Shown: in pieces, positions 39,722 to 48,608 of the stretch
How positions within the stretch are numbered: position 1 is the stretch's first letter
How the letters are laid out: the number at the start of each line of letters is the position of its first letter
Source of the DNA: Brevibacterium mcbrellneri ATCC 49030
GTDB lineage: Bacteria > Actinomycetota > Actinomycetes > Actinomycetales > Brevibacteriaceae
DNA length: 64,000 nt
Assembly (NCBI RefSeq): GCF_000178455.1
Contig: NZ_ADNU01000046.1
Span: 62,001-126,000 of the forward strand
Direction: 5' to 3'
Translations under genes and position numbers: made by a program
Notes under the pieces: generated by a model
Databases searched by the model: none
Seen by the model: only the letters and a program-made list of their open reading frames with translations
What the model was told of the DNA's origin: nothing

Positions 39722-40380
39722 TCGTCTGTCACGTAGCCAGAGAGGCGACGTTGCAGTTGCTCCACCCACCGTGGTGGCATGCCGGGCGCGTCGATGAGGG
39801 AGCGAATGCCTTGAGCGTCGGTGCGGTCGATGTTCATGACCCGGTTGACCTCGGGCAGAGCCACACTTCGCGGTTCCCGCTTGATCACCGTCACTGTGTC
39901 ACCCATGCGAATAGTGCCGGGTTGAAGAATGCGCACATAGAACCCGCTGCGCCCCGTGCTTTGTACTAGACGGGGTAGCTCTTTCATGTTCCACCGGTGC
40001 GCCAGTGTTGTACACGGCCGTCGAATCTGCGAGACCTGCACCGTCACTTCACCTATCTGCAAAGTATCAGCAAGGTGAACGTCACTCGTGGCTATTCCGT
40101 CAACGGTGACGTTTTCGAAGAAGTTGCCCGGCTGAAACTGGTGGCCGTCAGCCGCCCATTGCGTGTAATCGTCTTGCGTGTAGAGTAACAGGGCTTTTTC
40201 TGGGCCACCGTGTACTTTCCGGTTGCCCTGTTCATCGCCTTCCGCGCCATGAGTGTGAACTGCGACCGTGTCAACGAGATGCTTATGAGCGCCGGTGAAG
40301 ATATCTCTTCCCGAGTAGTTCTGCCACTGGGCTTTTCCAACCCACAAGTGGGTGACGGTTCCGGTAAATTTTGTGTGCAC
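39700..40380 (-). CDS. MOSC domain protein (YiiM-like)
   Basis: About 226 residues. The MOSC domain includes KVHGGPEKALLLY, a segment GNFFENVTVDG and the conserved cysteine in RRPCTTLAHRW, as in YiiM and molybdenum-cofactor-sulfurase C-terminal proteins. YiiM handles N-hydroxylated bases with molybdenum cofactor. The start is unclear; GTG 40380 is used, and the frame extends to 40413. tRNA-Pro lies 47 bases upstream. Confidence 0.8.
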   Translation of the reverse strand: MHTKFTGTVTHLWVGKAQWQNYSGRDIFTGAHKHLVDTVAVHTHGAEGDEQGNRKVHGGPEKALLLYTQDDYTQWAADGHQFQPGNFFENVTVDGIATSDVHLADTLQIGEVTVQVSQIRRPCTTLAHRWNMKELPRLVQSTGRSGFYVRILQPGTIRMGDTVTVIKREPRSVALPEVNRVMNIDRTDAQGIRSLIDAPGMPPRWVEQLQRRLSGYVTDESARLGD

Positions 40381-40427
40381 GTGTATTGACTTTACACAGT
40401 CGGATCTGCACATTCCGCCTTACGCAA

Positions 40428-40504
40428 TGGTCGGGATAACAGGATTTGAACCTGCGACCTCCTCGTCCCGAACGAGGCGCGCTACCAAACTGCGCCATAT
40501 CCCG
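40428..40504 (-). tRNA. tRNA-Pro (anticodon CGG)
   Basis: A full cloverleaf on the minus strand. Acceptor CGGGATA pairs with TATCCCG, the anticodon stem-loop is CCTCG-TTCGGGA-CGAGG giving anticodon CGG, the T arm has GGTTCAAATCC, and CCA is encoded at the 3' end (40428-40430). 77 bases. Confidence 0.96.
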
Positions 40505-40567
40505 GTGCAAAACTGCCCGTCCATCTTAACGCTGACGCGCTACTTCACCTAATCACACTTCACCGAA

Positions 40568-42442
40568 TCACGGCGCAGTGTGCTCTTCTTCACGCAGTTT
40601 CTTCAACGTTCGAGGGCTCCTGAGTGCCAACAGTGCGTACAAAATAGCTACAAGGTCCACAATCTCTTGCGTCAACGCACCAAACACGGCAGGAATAGCG
40701 CCCATTGCGGCCACCAGCATTAACCCCACGCTCAAGATGATGCCCAACCAAATAGCGGTCAGGGCAACAGACACTGTGTGCCTTGAGATCGCAACGACTT
40801 CCACAACCGAGCGCAAACTATTACGCAAAATCACACCATCTGCCGCCTCGGACGCGGCCGTTGCGCTCTTCGCCCCAATAGCCAGCCCAACGTCAGCGCG
40901 CGCCAAAACCGGGGCGTCGTTAATCCCGTCACCCACCATGAGGACAGGACTGGGCTTGGTTTCGCCGGCAAGCCGAACTTTGTCAGGTGGCAGAAGATCA
41001 GCCTTGACATCGTCAATACCAGCCAGTTGCGCAATGTGCTGGGCAGTGTGAACGTTGTCGCCAGTGAGCATTGAAACGTTCTTGACACCGTTGTCGCGCA
41101 ACCAGGATATGACCCGAGGTGTTTCTGGGCGAATCTGGTCCGCCAGCATGACTGTTCCGGCATAGGCGCCGTCGATGGCGACGAAGGCAGCTCCTTCGCC
41201 AGGCTCCAAAGTAGGTGCTTCGATGGAGCCCACCGACTCTTCGATGAAGCTCTTTTTACCTACGCGCAAGTCGTGGCCGTCGATAACAGCCCACACGCCA
41301 TTGGTGGCAACTTCGTCTGCCGTGTCGGTGTCGCTGAGGCTGAGCTTACGATTCCTAGCGGCCTCGATGATTCCGCGTGCAAGCGCGTGGGTGGAGTACT
41401 GTTCCGCCGAGGCGGTGAGCCGCAAGAGTTCGTCCTCGTCCCAGCCGTGCGCCGGGACAACGCGGGTGACTTCGGGGGTACCACGGGTAAGCGTGCCGGT
41501 CTTGTCGAAGAGTGCTGACTGGATGCGCGAAAGCTGTTCGAGGACCGCGCCCGATTTCACGATCACGCCATTGCGCGACGCTTGGGCTTGACCACCAATA
41601 AAAGCGACCGGTGCCGCAATAAGCAGCGGGCAAGGGGTAGCCAGCACCATCACTTCAGCAAACCTAGTAGCTGAGCCACTGACAAACCACGCAACGCCAC
41701 CGATGACCAGGGATAGCACGGCGAACGGGATTGCGTACCTGTCTGCGAGGCGCACAATAGGTGCACGGTTTTCTTCCGCCTTGCTCATGAGAGCAACGAT
41801 TTGTTGGAACTGTGATTCGTGAGCTTTCTTTGTTGCGGTGACTGTCACTGCGGTGGTGCTGTTGACCACACCGGAGAGAATCTCATCGCCTGCAGTTTTG
41901 GTCACAGGCAGGCTCTCACCTGTCAGTGACGACTCGTCGAAGCTCGCTGTGTCGCTGTTGAGCTTGCAGTCTACTGGAACGACTTCGTTAGGTTTAACAA
42001 GGAGTTGGTCACCGATTTCAACGTCTTCGACATCAATGTCTCTGGGCGTGCCGCCTTCAAGGATGTGGGCGATTGCCGGTGAGTGTTTGAGAAGATTCTC
42101 TAGGTCGCGTGCAGCCCGGTGCTGAGCGTAGTCCTCAAGAGCTTCTCCCCCAGAAAGCATGAGGACCACAACGATGGATGCGAGCACTTCACCTACAGCT
42201 AAGGTGGACACCATTGCGACGACAGCAAGAATGTCCAGGCCCCAGTTTCCACGAACAATATCGCGGATCATGCCCACCAGGGTCACTACGATGAAGATCG
42301 CTACATACACTCCACCGATCCAGGTGCCCAGGGTTTTCTGCCCGGACAGAGCCAAGACCCCGTACAACAATGCGATGACGCACGTCAGGACGACCCACAT
42401 GTATCGGCGAAGTAGTGTCCCCATGTGGATATTCTTGAACAT
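40568..42442 (-). CDS. P1B-type cation-translocating ATPase, metal specificity unknown
   Basis: A 624-residue heavy-metal-type P-ATPase without an N-terminal metal-binding domain. Functional motifs: SLTGES in the actuator, phosphorylation motif DKTGTLT and hinge GDGINDAP. The membrane metal-site motif is TPCPLL, not the CPC of copper/zinc pumps. The usual HP dipeptide of the nucleotide domain reads STHALA. These variants belong to a distinct P1B group whose ion is not established. Divergent from a TetR gene 52 bases away, which probably controls it. Confidence 0.88.
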   Translation of the reverse strand: MFKNIHMGTLLRRYMWVVLTCVIALLYGVLALSGQKTLGTWIGGVYVAIFIVVTLVGMIRDIVRGNWGLDILAVVAMVSTLAVGEVLASIVVVLMLSGGEALEDYAQHRAARDLENLLKHSPAIAHILEGGTPRDIDVEDVEIGDQLLVKPNEVVPVDCKLNSDTASFDESSLTGESLPVTKTAGDEILSGVVNSTTAVTVTATKKAHESQFQQIVALMSKAEENRAPIVRLADRYAIPFAVLSLVIGGVAWFVSGSATRFAEVMVLATPCPLLIAAPVAFIGGQAQASRNGVIVKSGAVLEQLSRIQSALFDKTGTLTRGTPEVTRVVPAHGWDEDELLRLTASAEQYSTHALARGIIEAARNRKLSLSDTDTADEVATNGVWAVIDGHDLRVGKKSFIEESVGSIEAPTLEPGEGAAFVAIDGAYAGTVMLADQIRPETPRVISWLRDNGVKNVSMLTGDNVHTAQHIAQLAGIDDVKADLLPPDKVRLAGETKPSPVLMVGDGINDAPVLARADVGLAIGAKSATAASEAADGVILRNSLRSVVEVVAISRHTVSVALTAIWLGIILSVGLMLVAAMGAIPAVFGALTQEIVDLVAILYALLALRSPRTLKKLREEEHTAP

Positions 42443-42447
42443 TCAAG
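42434..42447. promoter_or_regulatory. palindrome at the ATPase start, candidate TetR operator
   Basis: CTTGAA-CA-TTCAAG is a perfect palindrome with a 2-base centre that spans the ATPase start codon (42440-42442). A second inverted repeat (GCCTTTTC and GGAAAGGC, 42447-42454 and 42464-42471) follows. Their position between the divergent ATPase and tetR genes suits a shared operator. Confidence 0.4.
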
Positions 42448-42494
42448 CCTTTTCGACCAGGAAGGAAAGGCAATCCAAACGTAGGCTAAGGGAT

Positions 42495-42995
42495 ATGGCT
42501 CTGAGTACCGACATCATTACTGACGCGGCGTTGAAGATCGCGTCTGAGTTCGGTTTGGGCGACCTGTCTATGCGTCGTCTGGCCCGGGAACTCGAGGTAC
42601 AACCGTCTGCACTGTATTGGCATGTGGCTAATAAGCAGGAGGTTTTTATTCTGGTTGCGCGCCGCATGTCGGAGCAGGTGGATCTAGCGTGTGGCACTCC
42701 CCCGCACACGTTCACGCAGGTGGCTGTCCATTTGCGGCGCATACTTGCGTCATATCGGGATGGCGCTGAGGTTTTCTTGTTGGCGTTCGCGCTCAAAGGA
42801 GAGGAAGTCACGCCTCAGGTTCTTCAGGGCGCGGTGCGCGCCACCTTTCCCGAGGCGCATCAGGCAGTCCTTGAGAGGCTGATTTCGTTTGTGGTGGGTT
42901 TCGTTGCGATTGAGCAAAACCGTGAGTTGTATGGAACCACTGGTGTGTCAAACAATGAAGATTTTGAGGCAGCGATACAACTTTTAGTTGATTGA
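42495..42995 (+). CDS. TetR family transcriptional regulator
   Basis: A 166-residue repressor, short for TetR. The N-terminal HTH reads from residue 6: ITDAALKIASEFGL, then MRRLARELEVQPSALYWHV, with the signature Tyr-Trp-His of the TetR/CamR recognition helix. The C-terminal ligand domain is reduced. ATG 42495 follows TAAGGGA at proper distance. Followed by the MFS gene 42 bases downstream, so it likely controls that gene and the divergent P-ATPase. Confidence 0.87.
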   Translation: MALSTDIITDAALKIASEFGLGDLSMRRLARELEVQPSALYWHVANKQEVFILVARRMSEQVDLACGTPPHTFTQVAVHLRRILASYRDGAEVFLLAFALKGEEVTPQVLQGAVRATFPEAHQAVLERLISFVVGFVAIEQNRELYGTTGVSNNEDFEAAIQLLVD

Positions 42996-43037
42996 GAAGT
43001 CAACCCCTGGCGCGATGTTTAGCACCTCCGCGAGTGG

Positions 43038-44660
43038 TTGTATGAATATGTGAACAAAGCATTTCAACAGCCGTCACGACGTGACTGGTTCGGGCTCGCT
43101 GTTTTATCTGTAGGTTTGGGCCTCATTGTGCTCGATGGAACCATCGTTGGGGTCGCTTTGCCAACCATCATTCGTGACCTGGGTTTGAACCTCACGGACG
43201 CACAGTGGGTAAATAGCTTATACGCAGTCGTGCTTGCTGGGTTGCTTCTCACGACAGGGAATCTGGCTGACCGATGGGGACGCAAACGACTGTTCATTGC
43301 TGGAACCGCCGTGTTTGTTCTGGGAAGTCTTCTGGCCGCACTTTCTCAAACTGCGGGTGTGCTCATCACGTCCCGGGCAGTCCAAGCAGTTGGTGCGGCA
43401 CTGATTATGCCGTCAACATTATCCACTGTGAATGCGGTGTTCCGCGGTAAGTCACGTGCGGTGGCCTTTGGCGTGTGGGGTGCCGTAATTTCTGGTGCCG
43501 CTGCGGTTGGGCCGCTGGCGGGCGGCGCTTTAACTCAGTGGGTGTCGTGGCACTGGATTTTCTTAGTGAATCTGCCCATTGGTTTGTTGGCGATTGTGGC
43601 GGCCGCGTTTACTGTGCCAGAAACCCGAGGTGGCAAAAAGCTTCCAGGGATGGATGTCGATGGCGCGCTCTTGAGCGCGATAGGATGCGGGGCACTTGTT
43701 TTTGCGATCATCGAAGGCCCCGATTTAGGTTGGTGGACGCCCCGTTCCGATTTCAGCGTTCTGGGGTGGGTCTGGCCGGTTTCCGCACCGGTCTCAATTG
43801 TGCCTGTTGCCCTGGCGGTATCGATAGTTGCGATCATTCTCTTTGTTCTGTGGGAAAAACACAGAGCCCGCGTTCAGCGCGACGCTCTTCTCGACCTCGG
43901 CCTGTTCAGTTACAAGACCTTCTCCTGGGGTAACCTCACCGCGGCCATGGTTGCTGTGGGCGAATTTGGGATCATTTTCGTTCTTCCGCTATACCTGATC
44001 AGCGCCCTGGGTATGAGCGTGATGGGGGCGGGCCTCGTGCTTGCGGCAATGGCTGTTGGCGCCTTTATGTCAGGTGCAGCCGCGCGTCATTTGGCAAGAA
44101 GGTTCGGTGCGCCCGGCACGGTACTGATTGGACTAGGGCTAGAGGTGTTTGGCGTTGTCGTGTTGGCGTTCCTTGTTGATCCTGAGATACCAGGGTGGGT
44201 CGTAGCGTTACCACTAACGGTGTATGGCGTGGGGCTTGGTCTGGCTTCTGCGCAACTGACGGGTACGGTGCTACAAGATATCCCTGTAGATGTGTCTGGC
44301 CAAGGTTCGGCAACGCAGAGCACAGTGAGGCAGATCGGTTCGGCTTTGGGAACCGCGGTTGCAGGCGCAACCTTGGCGGTTTCCTTGGCGAGTACCCTGC
44401 CGGGTTCTCTAGCTTCAGCTGGGTTCACGGGAGCTCAGGTAGACCGGCTAGCTGGGGCGACTCGCGTTTCGGCAGGTACTGTTTTGGCACAGTTACGTTC
44501 GCAGGGGCCTGCCGGACCGTTAGGTGAGCAGACCCCTGCCTTAGTGGACGCATTAACTCAAGGCTTTGCGTCAGCCGTTTCGTGGGTCCTCCTGGCTGCC
44601 GCTCTGTTTTTGGTGCTGGGTTTAGCCGGGGCGTGGCAGGTTAAGCGGCAGTCGAGGTAA
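43038..44660 (+). CDS. MFS drug-efflux transporter, DHA2 family (14 helices)
   Basis: A 540-residue transporter with 14 predicted helices. Motif A is present as GNLADRWGRKRLF, and the helix 5 motif C-like region reads GAAAVGPLAGGALTQ. The layout and length fit EmrB/QacA-type proton-driven drug exporters. The first codon is uncertain: TTG 43038 or GTG 43050 (MNKAF...) with TATGAAT just upstream as a -10 for a leaderless start. It sits in one transcript with the TetR gene, a typical efflux-pump arrangement. Confidence 0.87.
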   Translation: MYEYVNKAFQQPSRRDWFGLAVLSVGLGLIVLDGTIVGVALPTIIRDLGLNLTDAQWVNSLYAVVLAGLLLTTGNLADRWGRKRLFIAGTAVFVLGSLLAALSQTAGVLITSRAVQAVGAALIMPSTLSTVNAVFRGKSRAVAFGVWGAVISGAAAVGPLAGGALTQWVSWHWIFLVNLPIGLLAIVAAAFTVPETRGGKKLPGMDVDGALLSAIGCGALVFAIIEGPDLGWWTPRSDFSVLGWVWPVSAPVSIVPVALAVSIVAIILFVLWEKHRARVQRDALLDLGLFSYKTFSWGNLTAAMVAVGEFGIIFVLPLYLISALGMSVMGAGLVLAAMAVGAFMSGAAARHLARRFGAPGTVLIGLGLEVFGVVVLAFLVDPEIPGWVVALPLTVYGVGLGLASAQLTGTVLQDIPVDVSGQGSATQSTVRQIGSALGTAVAGATLAVSLASTLPGSLASAGFTGAQVDRLAGATRVSAGTVLAQLRSQGPAGPLGEQTPALVDALTQGFASAVSWVLLAAALFLVLGLAGAWQVKRQSR

Positions 44661-44703
44661 CTGCGGATTCACTGTACAGACGTTGACCCGCGGTGAGACG
44701 GCT

Positions 44704-46212
44704 TTAGACGAAGAGCTGGAGGGATTTCAGCACAATCTGTACGAGGCCGTAACCCAATCCCACTGTCACGATCGCCGTGAGGACCCACGCAGCAGCAGTA
44801 TGTAGCGCGTTTCCGGCATTCACGGCGATACCACCGTCTTTACCTGTCTTGAGGTTATGACTTGCCGCGATTTGTTCGACTTCTTCGTCACTGGCGTAGT
44901 GCTTGTCAGCGACAGGACGCATGAGCGCGTTTGCAATGAAACCTACCGCCAAAACACCCACCATGATGAACAGACTCAATTGGTAAAGAGCTGGTCCCTC
45001 AGCTCCAGTACTGCGACGGGATTCAAGCACCGTGTTCACAATGAGTGGTCCAGCGACTCCTGCGGCTGACCACGCGGTGAGGAGGCGACCGTGGATCGCA
45101 CCCACTTGCATGGTGCCAAAGATGTCTTTGAGGTAGGCGGGCATGGTCGCGAATCCTCCGCCGTAGAACGACAGGATCACCAAGGTTGCCAAGATGAACA
45201 GGATGAGGGAACCGTGACCGATCAGCGCAACCAAGAGGTAGAGGCCAACTCCAACGCCCAAGTAGACAATGTAGATGAATTTACGTCCGGTAATGTCCGA
45301 TACCGATGACCACAGGAAGCGGCCACCCATGTTAGCCAAGGACAGCAGTCCGACGTACCCGGCGGCTGATGCCGGTGTGATCTGCGAGAAGTAGTCCTGG
45401 ATCATCGGTGAAGCGCTTTCCAGGATTCCGATACCCGCGGTCACATTGGTGAATAGCACGACCCACAACAGCCAGAACTGAGGAGTTGAGATAGCTTTGC
45501 GTGCGGTGACGTGGCGGGTGGTCTGCATCGACTTTGACTTCACGGATGCAGGGTCCCATCCCTGGGGCTTCCAGTCTGGGTGTGGAACGCGAACAACGTA
45601 GGCGCCAAGAGCAATCACGACGGCGTACACAACTGCCAAAACAATGAAGGTGGGGAACACACCGGCGACAAGGTTTTCTGCGGAGTCGCCGCCACCAAAG
45701 GCAACCATGAGTTGGTTAGACATTGGTGAAGCGATAAGTGCACCTCCACCGAAGCCCATGATGGCGAGCCCAGTTGCTAGCCCTGGACGGTCAGGGAACC
45801 ATTTGATCAGGGTTGAGACTGGAGCGATGTAACCGATTCCGAGTCCGATTCCTCCGAGGAAACCGTAACCGAAATACACAAGCCACAGTTGACCTGTTGC
45901 GATACCGATCGAGGCAACAAAGAACCCAATGACCCAGAAAGCACCTGAGACGAGCATGGACAGGCGTGGACCGGCTTTTTCGACCCATGTTCCACCGATT
46001 GCAGACGAGATACCGAGCATGGCGATAGCCACCGAGAAGATCCATCCGACTGCAACTTCACCCGTGTTGAAGTGCTCGACAAGTGGCATTTTGAAAACCG
46101 AGAACGCGTACACCTGTCCAATACACAGGTGAATTGCGAGGGCTGCTGGTGGAATGAGCCAGCGGTTGTACGTCGTAGGTGCGGTGATACCGGACCTGGT
46201 GAGAACTGACAT
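44704..46212 (-). CDS. OFA-family MFS transporter with extra C-terminal helix
   Basis: A 502-residue member of the oxalate/formate antiporter family. The helix 1 motif IHLCIGQVYAFSVFK and the motif GRFLWSSVSDITGRKF are typical. The usual 12 helices end near residue 430; a hydrophilic linker is followed by a further helix (TAAAWVLTAIVTVGLGYGLV). No oxalate or formate enzymes are nearby, so the substrate is unknown (carboxylates such as formate, oxalate or pyruvate are plausible). ATG 46212 has GGAG 7 bases upstream, preceded by a leader hairpin. Confidence 0.86.
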   Translation of the reverse strand: MSVLTRSGITAPTTYNRWLIPPAALAIHLCIGQVYAFSVFKMPLVEHFNTGEVAVGWIFSVAIAMLGISSAIGGTWVEKAGPRLSMLVSGAFWVIGFFVASIGIATGQLWLVYFGYGFLGGIGLGIGYIAPVSTLIKWFPDRPGLATGLAIMGFGGGALIASPMSNQLMVAFGGGDSAENLVAGVFPTFIVLAVVYAVVIALGAYVVRVPHPDWKPQGWDPASVKSKSMQTTRHVTARKAISTPQFWLLWVVLFTNVTAGIGILESASPMIQDYFSQITPASAAGYVGLLSLANMGGRFLWSSVSDITGRKFIYIVYLGVGVGLYLLVALIGHGSLILFILATLVILSFYGGGFATMPAYLKDIFGTMQVGAIHGRLLTAWSAAGVAGPLIVNTVLESRRSTGAEGPALYQLSLFIMVGVLAVGFIANALMRPVADKHYASDEEVEQIAASHNLKTGKDGGIAVNAGNALHTAAAWVLTAIVTVGLGYGLVQIVLKSLQLFV

Positions 46213-46236
46213 GCGTACTCCAAACTAGGGAACAGA

Positions 46237-46270
46237 GGTGTCACGCTGGCCACGTTGAGAGCGTGACACC
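46237..46270. promoter_or_regulatory. perfect 11-bp inverted repeat in the leader of the OFA gene
   Basis: GGTGTCACGCT (46237-46247) and AGCGTGACACC (46260-46270) with a 12-base spacer, 25 bases upstream of the ATG. No T run follows in either direction, so it is not a simple terminator. It could be an operator for a dimeric regulator or an RNA hairpin that modulates translation. Confidence 0.5.
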
Positions 46271-46445
46271 CTGAAATTCTTACATTGCTTACTCAGCATT
46301 TACACACGTTATCTTAAAGCGAGCTGTTGCACACGGCGTTTAGCGCAGTATTTCTGTTTGGATTAATAAGAGCATTCCGCAAGGCACGTTGGTTCGTCGA
46401 TTTCTCCACTCGGCATAAAAAGCGGTTCACTCAAGCGCAAGTTGT

Positions 46446-46491
46446 TTATAAAAAGCGCAAGACCGGCCGGGCAAACGCCCGACCGGCCGGG
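46446..46491 (-). terminator. terminator of the wall-anchored HtaA-like gene
   Basis: GC-rich hairpin (GACCGGCCGGGC with GCCCGACCGGCC, one internal mismatch, AAAC loop). On the minus strand it is followed within four bases by CTTTTTATAA. It lies 32 bases past the stop at 46523. The rest of 46213-46445 holds the OFA promoter region and nothing else I can name. Confidence 0.75.
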
Positions 46492-46522
46492 AAGAGTCGC
46501 GCCAGTATTGTCAGATCTCCAT

Positions 46523-48514
46523 TTAAGCTCGACGACTGGAGATAATCATGGCGACAGCGCCAACAGCAAGCAATGTGATTCCTGCAATTCCGACTGCCAG
46601 ATTAGTGCCACCGGTACGCGGCAGTGACTTGGAAGCGGTAGGGCTCGGCTTCCCGCTGCTCCCGTGAGAACCTGAAGTTTCTGCGGCGCCGGGCCTGTCC
46701 GCTCCGGGCGCTTCCGCGCCAGGATTCTGACCATCTGGGCCCTGAGCTTCCGGTTGGATCACTTCAGGTTCCTTCACCTCGGGTTCCTTAGTGCCTGGTT
46801 CCGTCGGCTCGCCGTCGCCATTCTCCGGAGTGCCCGGTTCGTTTGGCTCCTGGGCCTCAGGCACCTCGGGCTCCTTCGTGTCGGGTACTTCGGGCTCCTT
46901 CGGATCCTGCGTCTCCGGATCCGTCGGTTTGTCGTCGCCGTTTTCCGGGGTGTCGGGCGCCTCAGGTTCCTTGGTGCCTGGTTCCGTCGCCTCGTCATTG
47001 CCGTTCTCTGGAGTGCCGGGCTCGTTGGGTTTTTGCGTTTCAGGCGTCTCGGGCTCCTTCGTGTCTGGAGCTTCAGGTTCCGTCGGTTCCTGTGGGTCCT
47101 GTGTTTCCGGGTCCTTCGGATCCTGCGTTTCCTGTTCCTTGGGATCTTCGGCTGGGAACAGCGTGTTCTTCTGTTCGTCGGTGAGGTTGATGTTCGAGCG
47201 GTGGAGAACCGTTTCGTCGTTCGGGTTGCCGTGAGCAACCCACACGACGGTGTCGTAGTCGGTGTCCTTGTTCAGCTTGTCTGCTCCTGCGGTCACCTTA
47301 GCGTTGAGCTTGCCGTCCTTGATGGCACTGCCAGGGATGTACTCAACGACGACAGGTTCCTTGGACGACTTTTCTGCTACAGAAGCTGCCTTAGCGGACG
47401 GACGCGACAGTTCAATTTCGCTGTTCTTGACCTTGCGGTCGACAACTGCGACGTAGACACCGTTGGCGTCCTTGCCGGTGCTGGCCTTGGGCAGCACGCT
47501 GTAGCCTTTGCCGGTCACATTGACCGCCAGGCCCTCGTCAGAAACAGAGTGCGTGCTCTTAGTCGTGTTCTTAATCGTTTCTTCATCGACCTGCGATTCA
47601 GACTCTTCGGCCTTGTACTTTACGGTGAGTGCAGTGGGTTTCTTGCGTGGGTCCGCAGCTCCGCCGGAGGAGTACCAGTACTGGGCCTGGCCGGTCTGTA
47701 CGTTGTAGTCGACCCAGCTCTTGGGGAATGAACCCCAGCCGTCTTTTTCTTTGTTTTGGTCGGGCTGTCCACTGTCAACACCTTCGTAGTCGGGGGTGAC
47801 GGTGAAGCCGTTTTCATCGAGCTCGACCTTGTTGTTTCCGAAGTCGGCGATGGTGCCTTCAACGGGCTTGAGCTTCTCCCACTTGGAAAGGTCGGCCATG
47901 TCGGCTCCGTAGCCGGAGAAGGTGCCGGTGATCTTGCCCTTGCCGTTCTTCACCTCGAGCTTCGGGTTACTGACCGACCAGTAGGTGAACCCGGAATAGT
48001 ACACGACGGTGAACGAACCTTCCCACTCGATGGTGCCGGACTTCGTTTCAGGGTCGATAGTGCCCTTGCCACCGGAGATCTCAACGAAGTTGCCCGACCG
48101 CTTAGCCGTCTCGCCGTTATACGTGTTGACGCGTTCGCCCTCAGGCGTTTGGCACTTGTTGTCCCACGTGATCGGCTGCGTGCCGCCATCAGCGGTGGGG
48201 CGCAGGATCTTGACGTTGCCCTCTTCCGGGCTGAACAGCTTCTTAGCTTCCGCGTCTTCCTTTGACCACACGTCAGCCTTCCCCGCATCGCCGGACACAC
48301 CGGCGGACAGGAAGTTGCATGAGCCGGGGTAATAAGCACCCGCACCGGATTCGGCGTTGATACCCCAGCTAAAGACAGCGTCAGAAACATTAACTTCTGC
48401 TGCCTGCGCGGGGTGGGCGGACAGCAGACCGGCTCCTCCCAACGCGAATGCCACGCTTCCGGCCACGCCGGCGCGCCAGCTAAAGCGCGAAGGCGCGCTT
48501 GATGATGACTTCAT
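46523..48514 (-). CDS. wall-anchored HtaA-like haem-acquisition protein (LPxTG)
   Basis: A 663-residue surface protein. Signal peptide to about residue 39 (HPAQAA); HtaA-like domain 46-300 (starting SWGINAESGAG, with YYSGFTYWSVSNPKL and GYGADMADLSKWEKL); a second unnamed beta-like domain 300-450; a Pro/Glu/Thr-rich spacer 455-610; sortase signal LPRTG 631-635, helix and RRA tail. HtaA proteins in corynebacteria take haem from haemoglobin. The domain has Cys66 and Cys121, likely a disulfide, and contains no histidine. Divergent from hmuT with an iron box between. No sortase gene is in the window. Confidence 0.88.
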   Translation of the reverse strand: MKSSSSAPSRFSWRAGVAGSVAFALGGAGLLSAHPAQAAEVNVSDAVFSWGINAESGAGAYYPGSCNFLSAGVSGDAGKADVWSKEDAEAKKLFSPEEGNVKILRPTADGGTQPITWDNKCQTPEGERVNTYNGETAKRSGNFVEISGGKGTIDPETKSGTIEWEGSFTVVYYSGFTYWSVSNPKLEVKNGKGKITGTFSGYGADMADLSKWEKLKPVEGTIADFGNNKVELDENGFTVTPDYEGVDSGQPDQNKEKDGWGSFPKSWVDYNVQTGQAQYWYSSGGAADPRKKPTALTVKYKAEESESQVDEETIKNTTKSTHSVSDEGLAVNVTGKGYSVLPKASTGKDANGVYVAVVDRKVKNSEIELSRPSAKAASVAEKSSKEPVVVEYIPGSAIKDGKLNAKVTAGADKLNKDTDYDTVVWVAHGNPNDETVLHRSNINLTDEQKNTLFPAEDPKEQETQDPKDPETQDPQEPTEPEAPDTKEPETPETQKPNEPGTPENGNDEATEPGTKEPEAPDTPENGDDKPTDPETQDPKEPEVPDTKEPEVPEAQEPNEPGTPENGDGEPTEPGTKEPEVKEPEVIQPEAQGPDGQNPGAEAPGADRPGAAETSGSHGSSGKPSPTASKSLPRTGGTNLAVGIAGITLLAVGAVAMIISSRRA
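46772..47077 (-). repeat. tandem Pro/Glu/Thr repeat in the wall-spanning region
   Basis: Two copies of a unit of about 40 codons (protein residues 481-520 and 542-581, offset 61), sharing PDTKEPE, PNEPGTPENG and TEPGTKEPE. They form the extended spacer that carries the HtaA-like domain through the cell wall. Unit number may vary between strains. Confidence 0.75.
47840..47931 (-). repeat. inverted duplicate of 53972-54063 (92 bases identical)
   Basis: Reverse-complemented, this segment of the LPxTG HtaA gene is identical base for base to 53972-54063 in the second hta gene; with one mismatch the match is 114 bases. Another 59-base identity (54127-54185) lies within the same 750-bp homologous block. 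Confidence 0.9.
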
Positions 48515-48589
48515 GGTTCTCCTTGTGAACGTGATGCGGCGCTATACAGCTCGCAATCTTTTACGACATAGTCACTTGACCTAATTCAC

Positions 48590-48608
48590 TTAGGTAAGGC
48601 TATCATTA
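48590..48608. promoter_or_regulatory. DtxR/IdeR-type iron box
   Basis: TTAGGTAAGGCTATCATTA matches the 19-bp DtxR/IdeR consensus (TTAGGTTAGSCTAACCTAA) at 15 positions. It lies in the divergent promoter between the wall-anchored hta gene and hmuT, so iron-loaded DtxR should repress both sides. Confidence 0.8.

Noticed and set aside
46461-46491. CCGGCCGG-type palindrome as an att site
   Set aside because: It forms a hairpin followed by a T run on the minus strand, immediately after the wall-anchored hta gene, so a terminator explains it.
46754-47731. 325-codon open frame on the plus strand
   Set aside because: It is antisense to the Pro/Glu/Thr-repeat part of the wall-anchored protein; the open frame is caused by repetitive codons and its product is a repetitive Arg/Leu/Phe pattern with no signal or domain.
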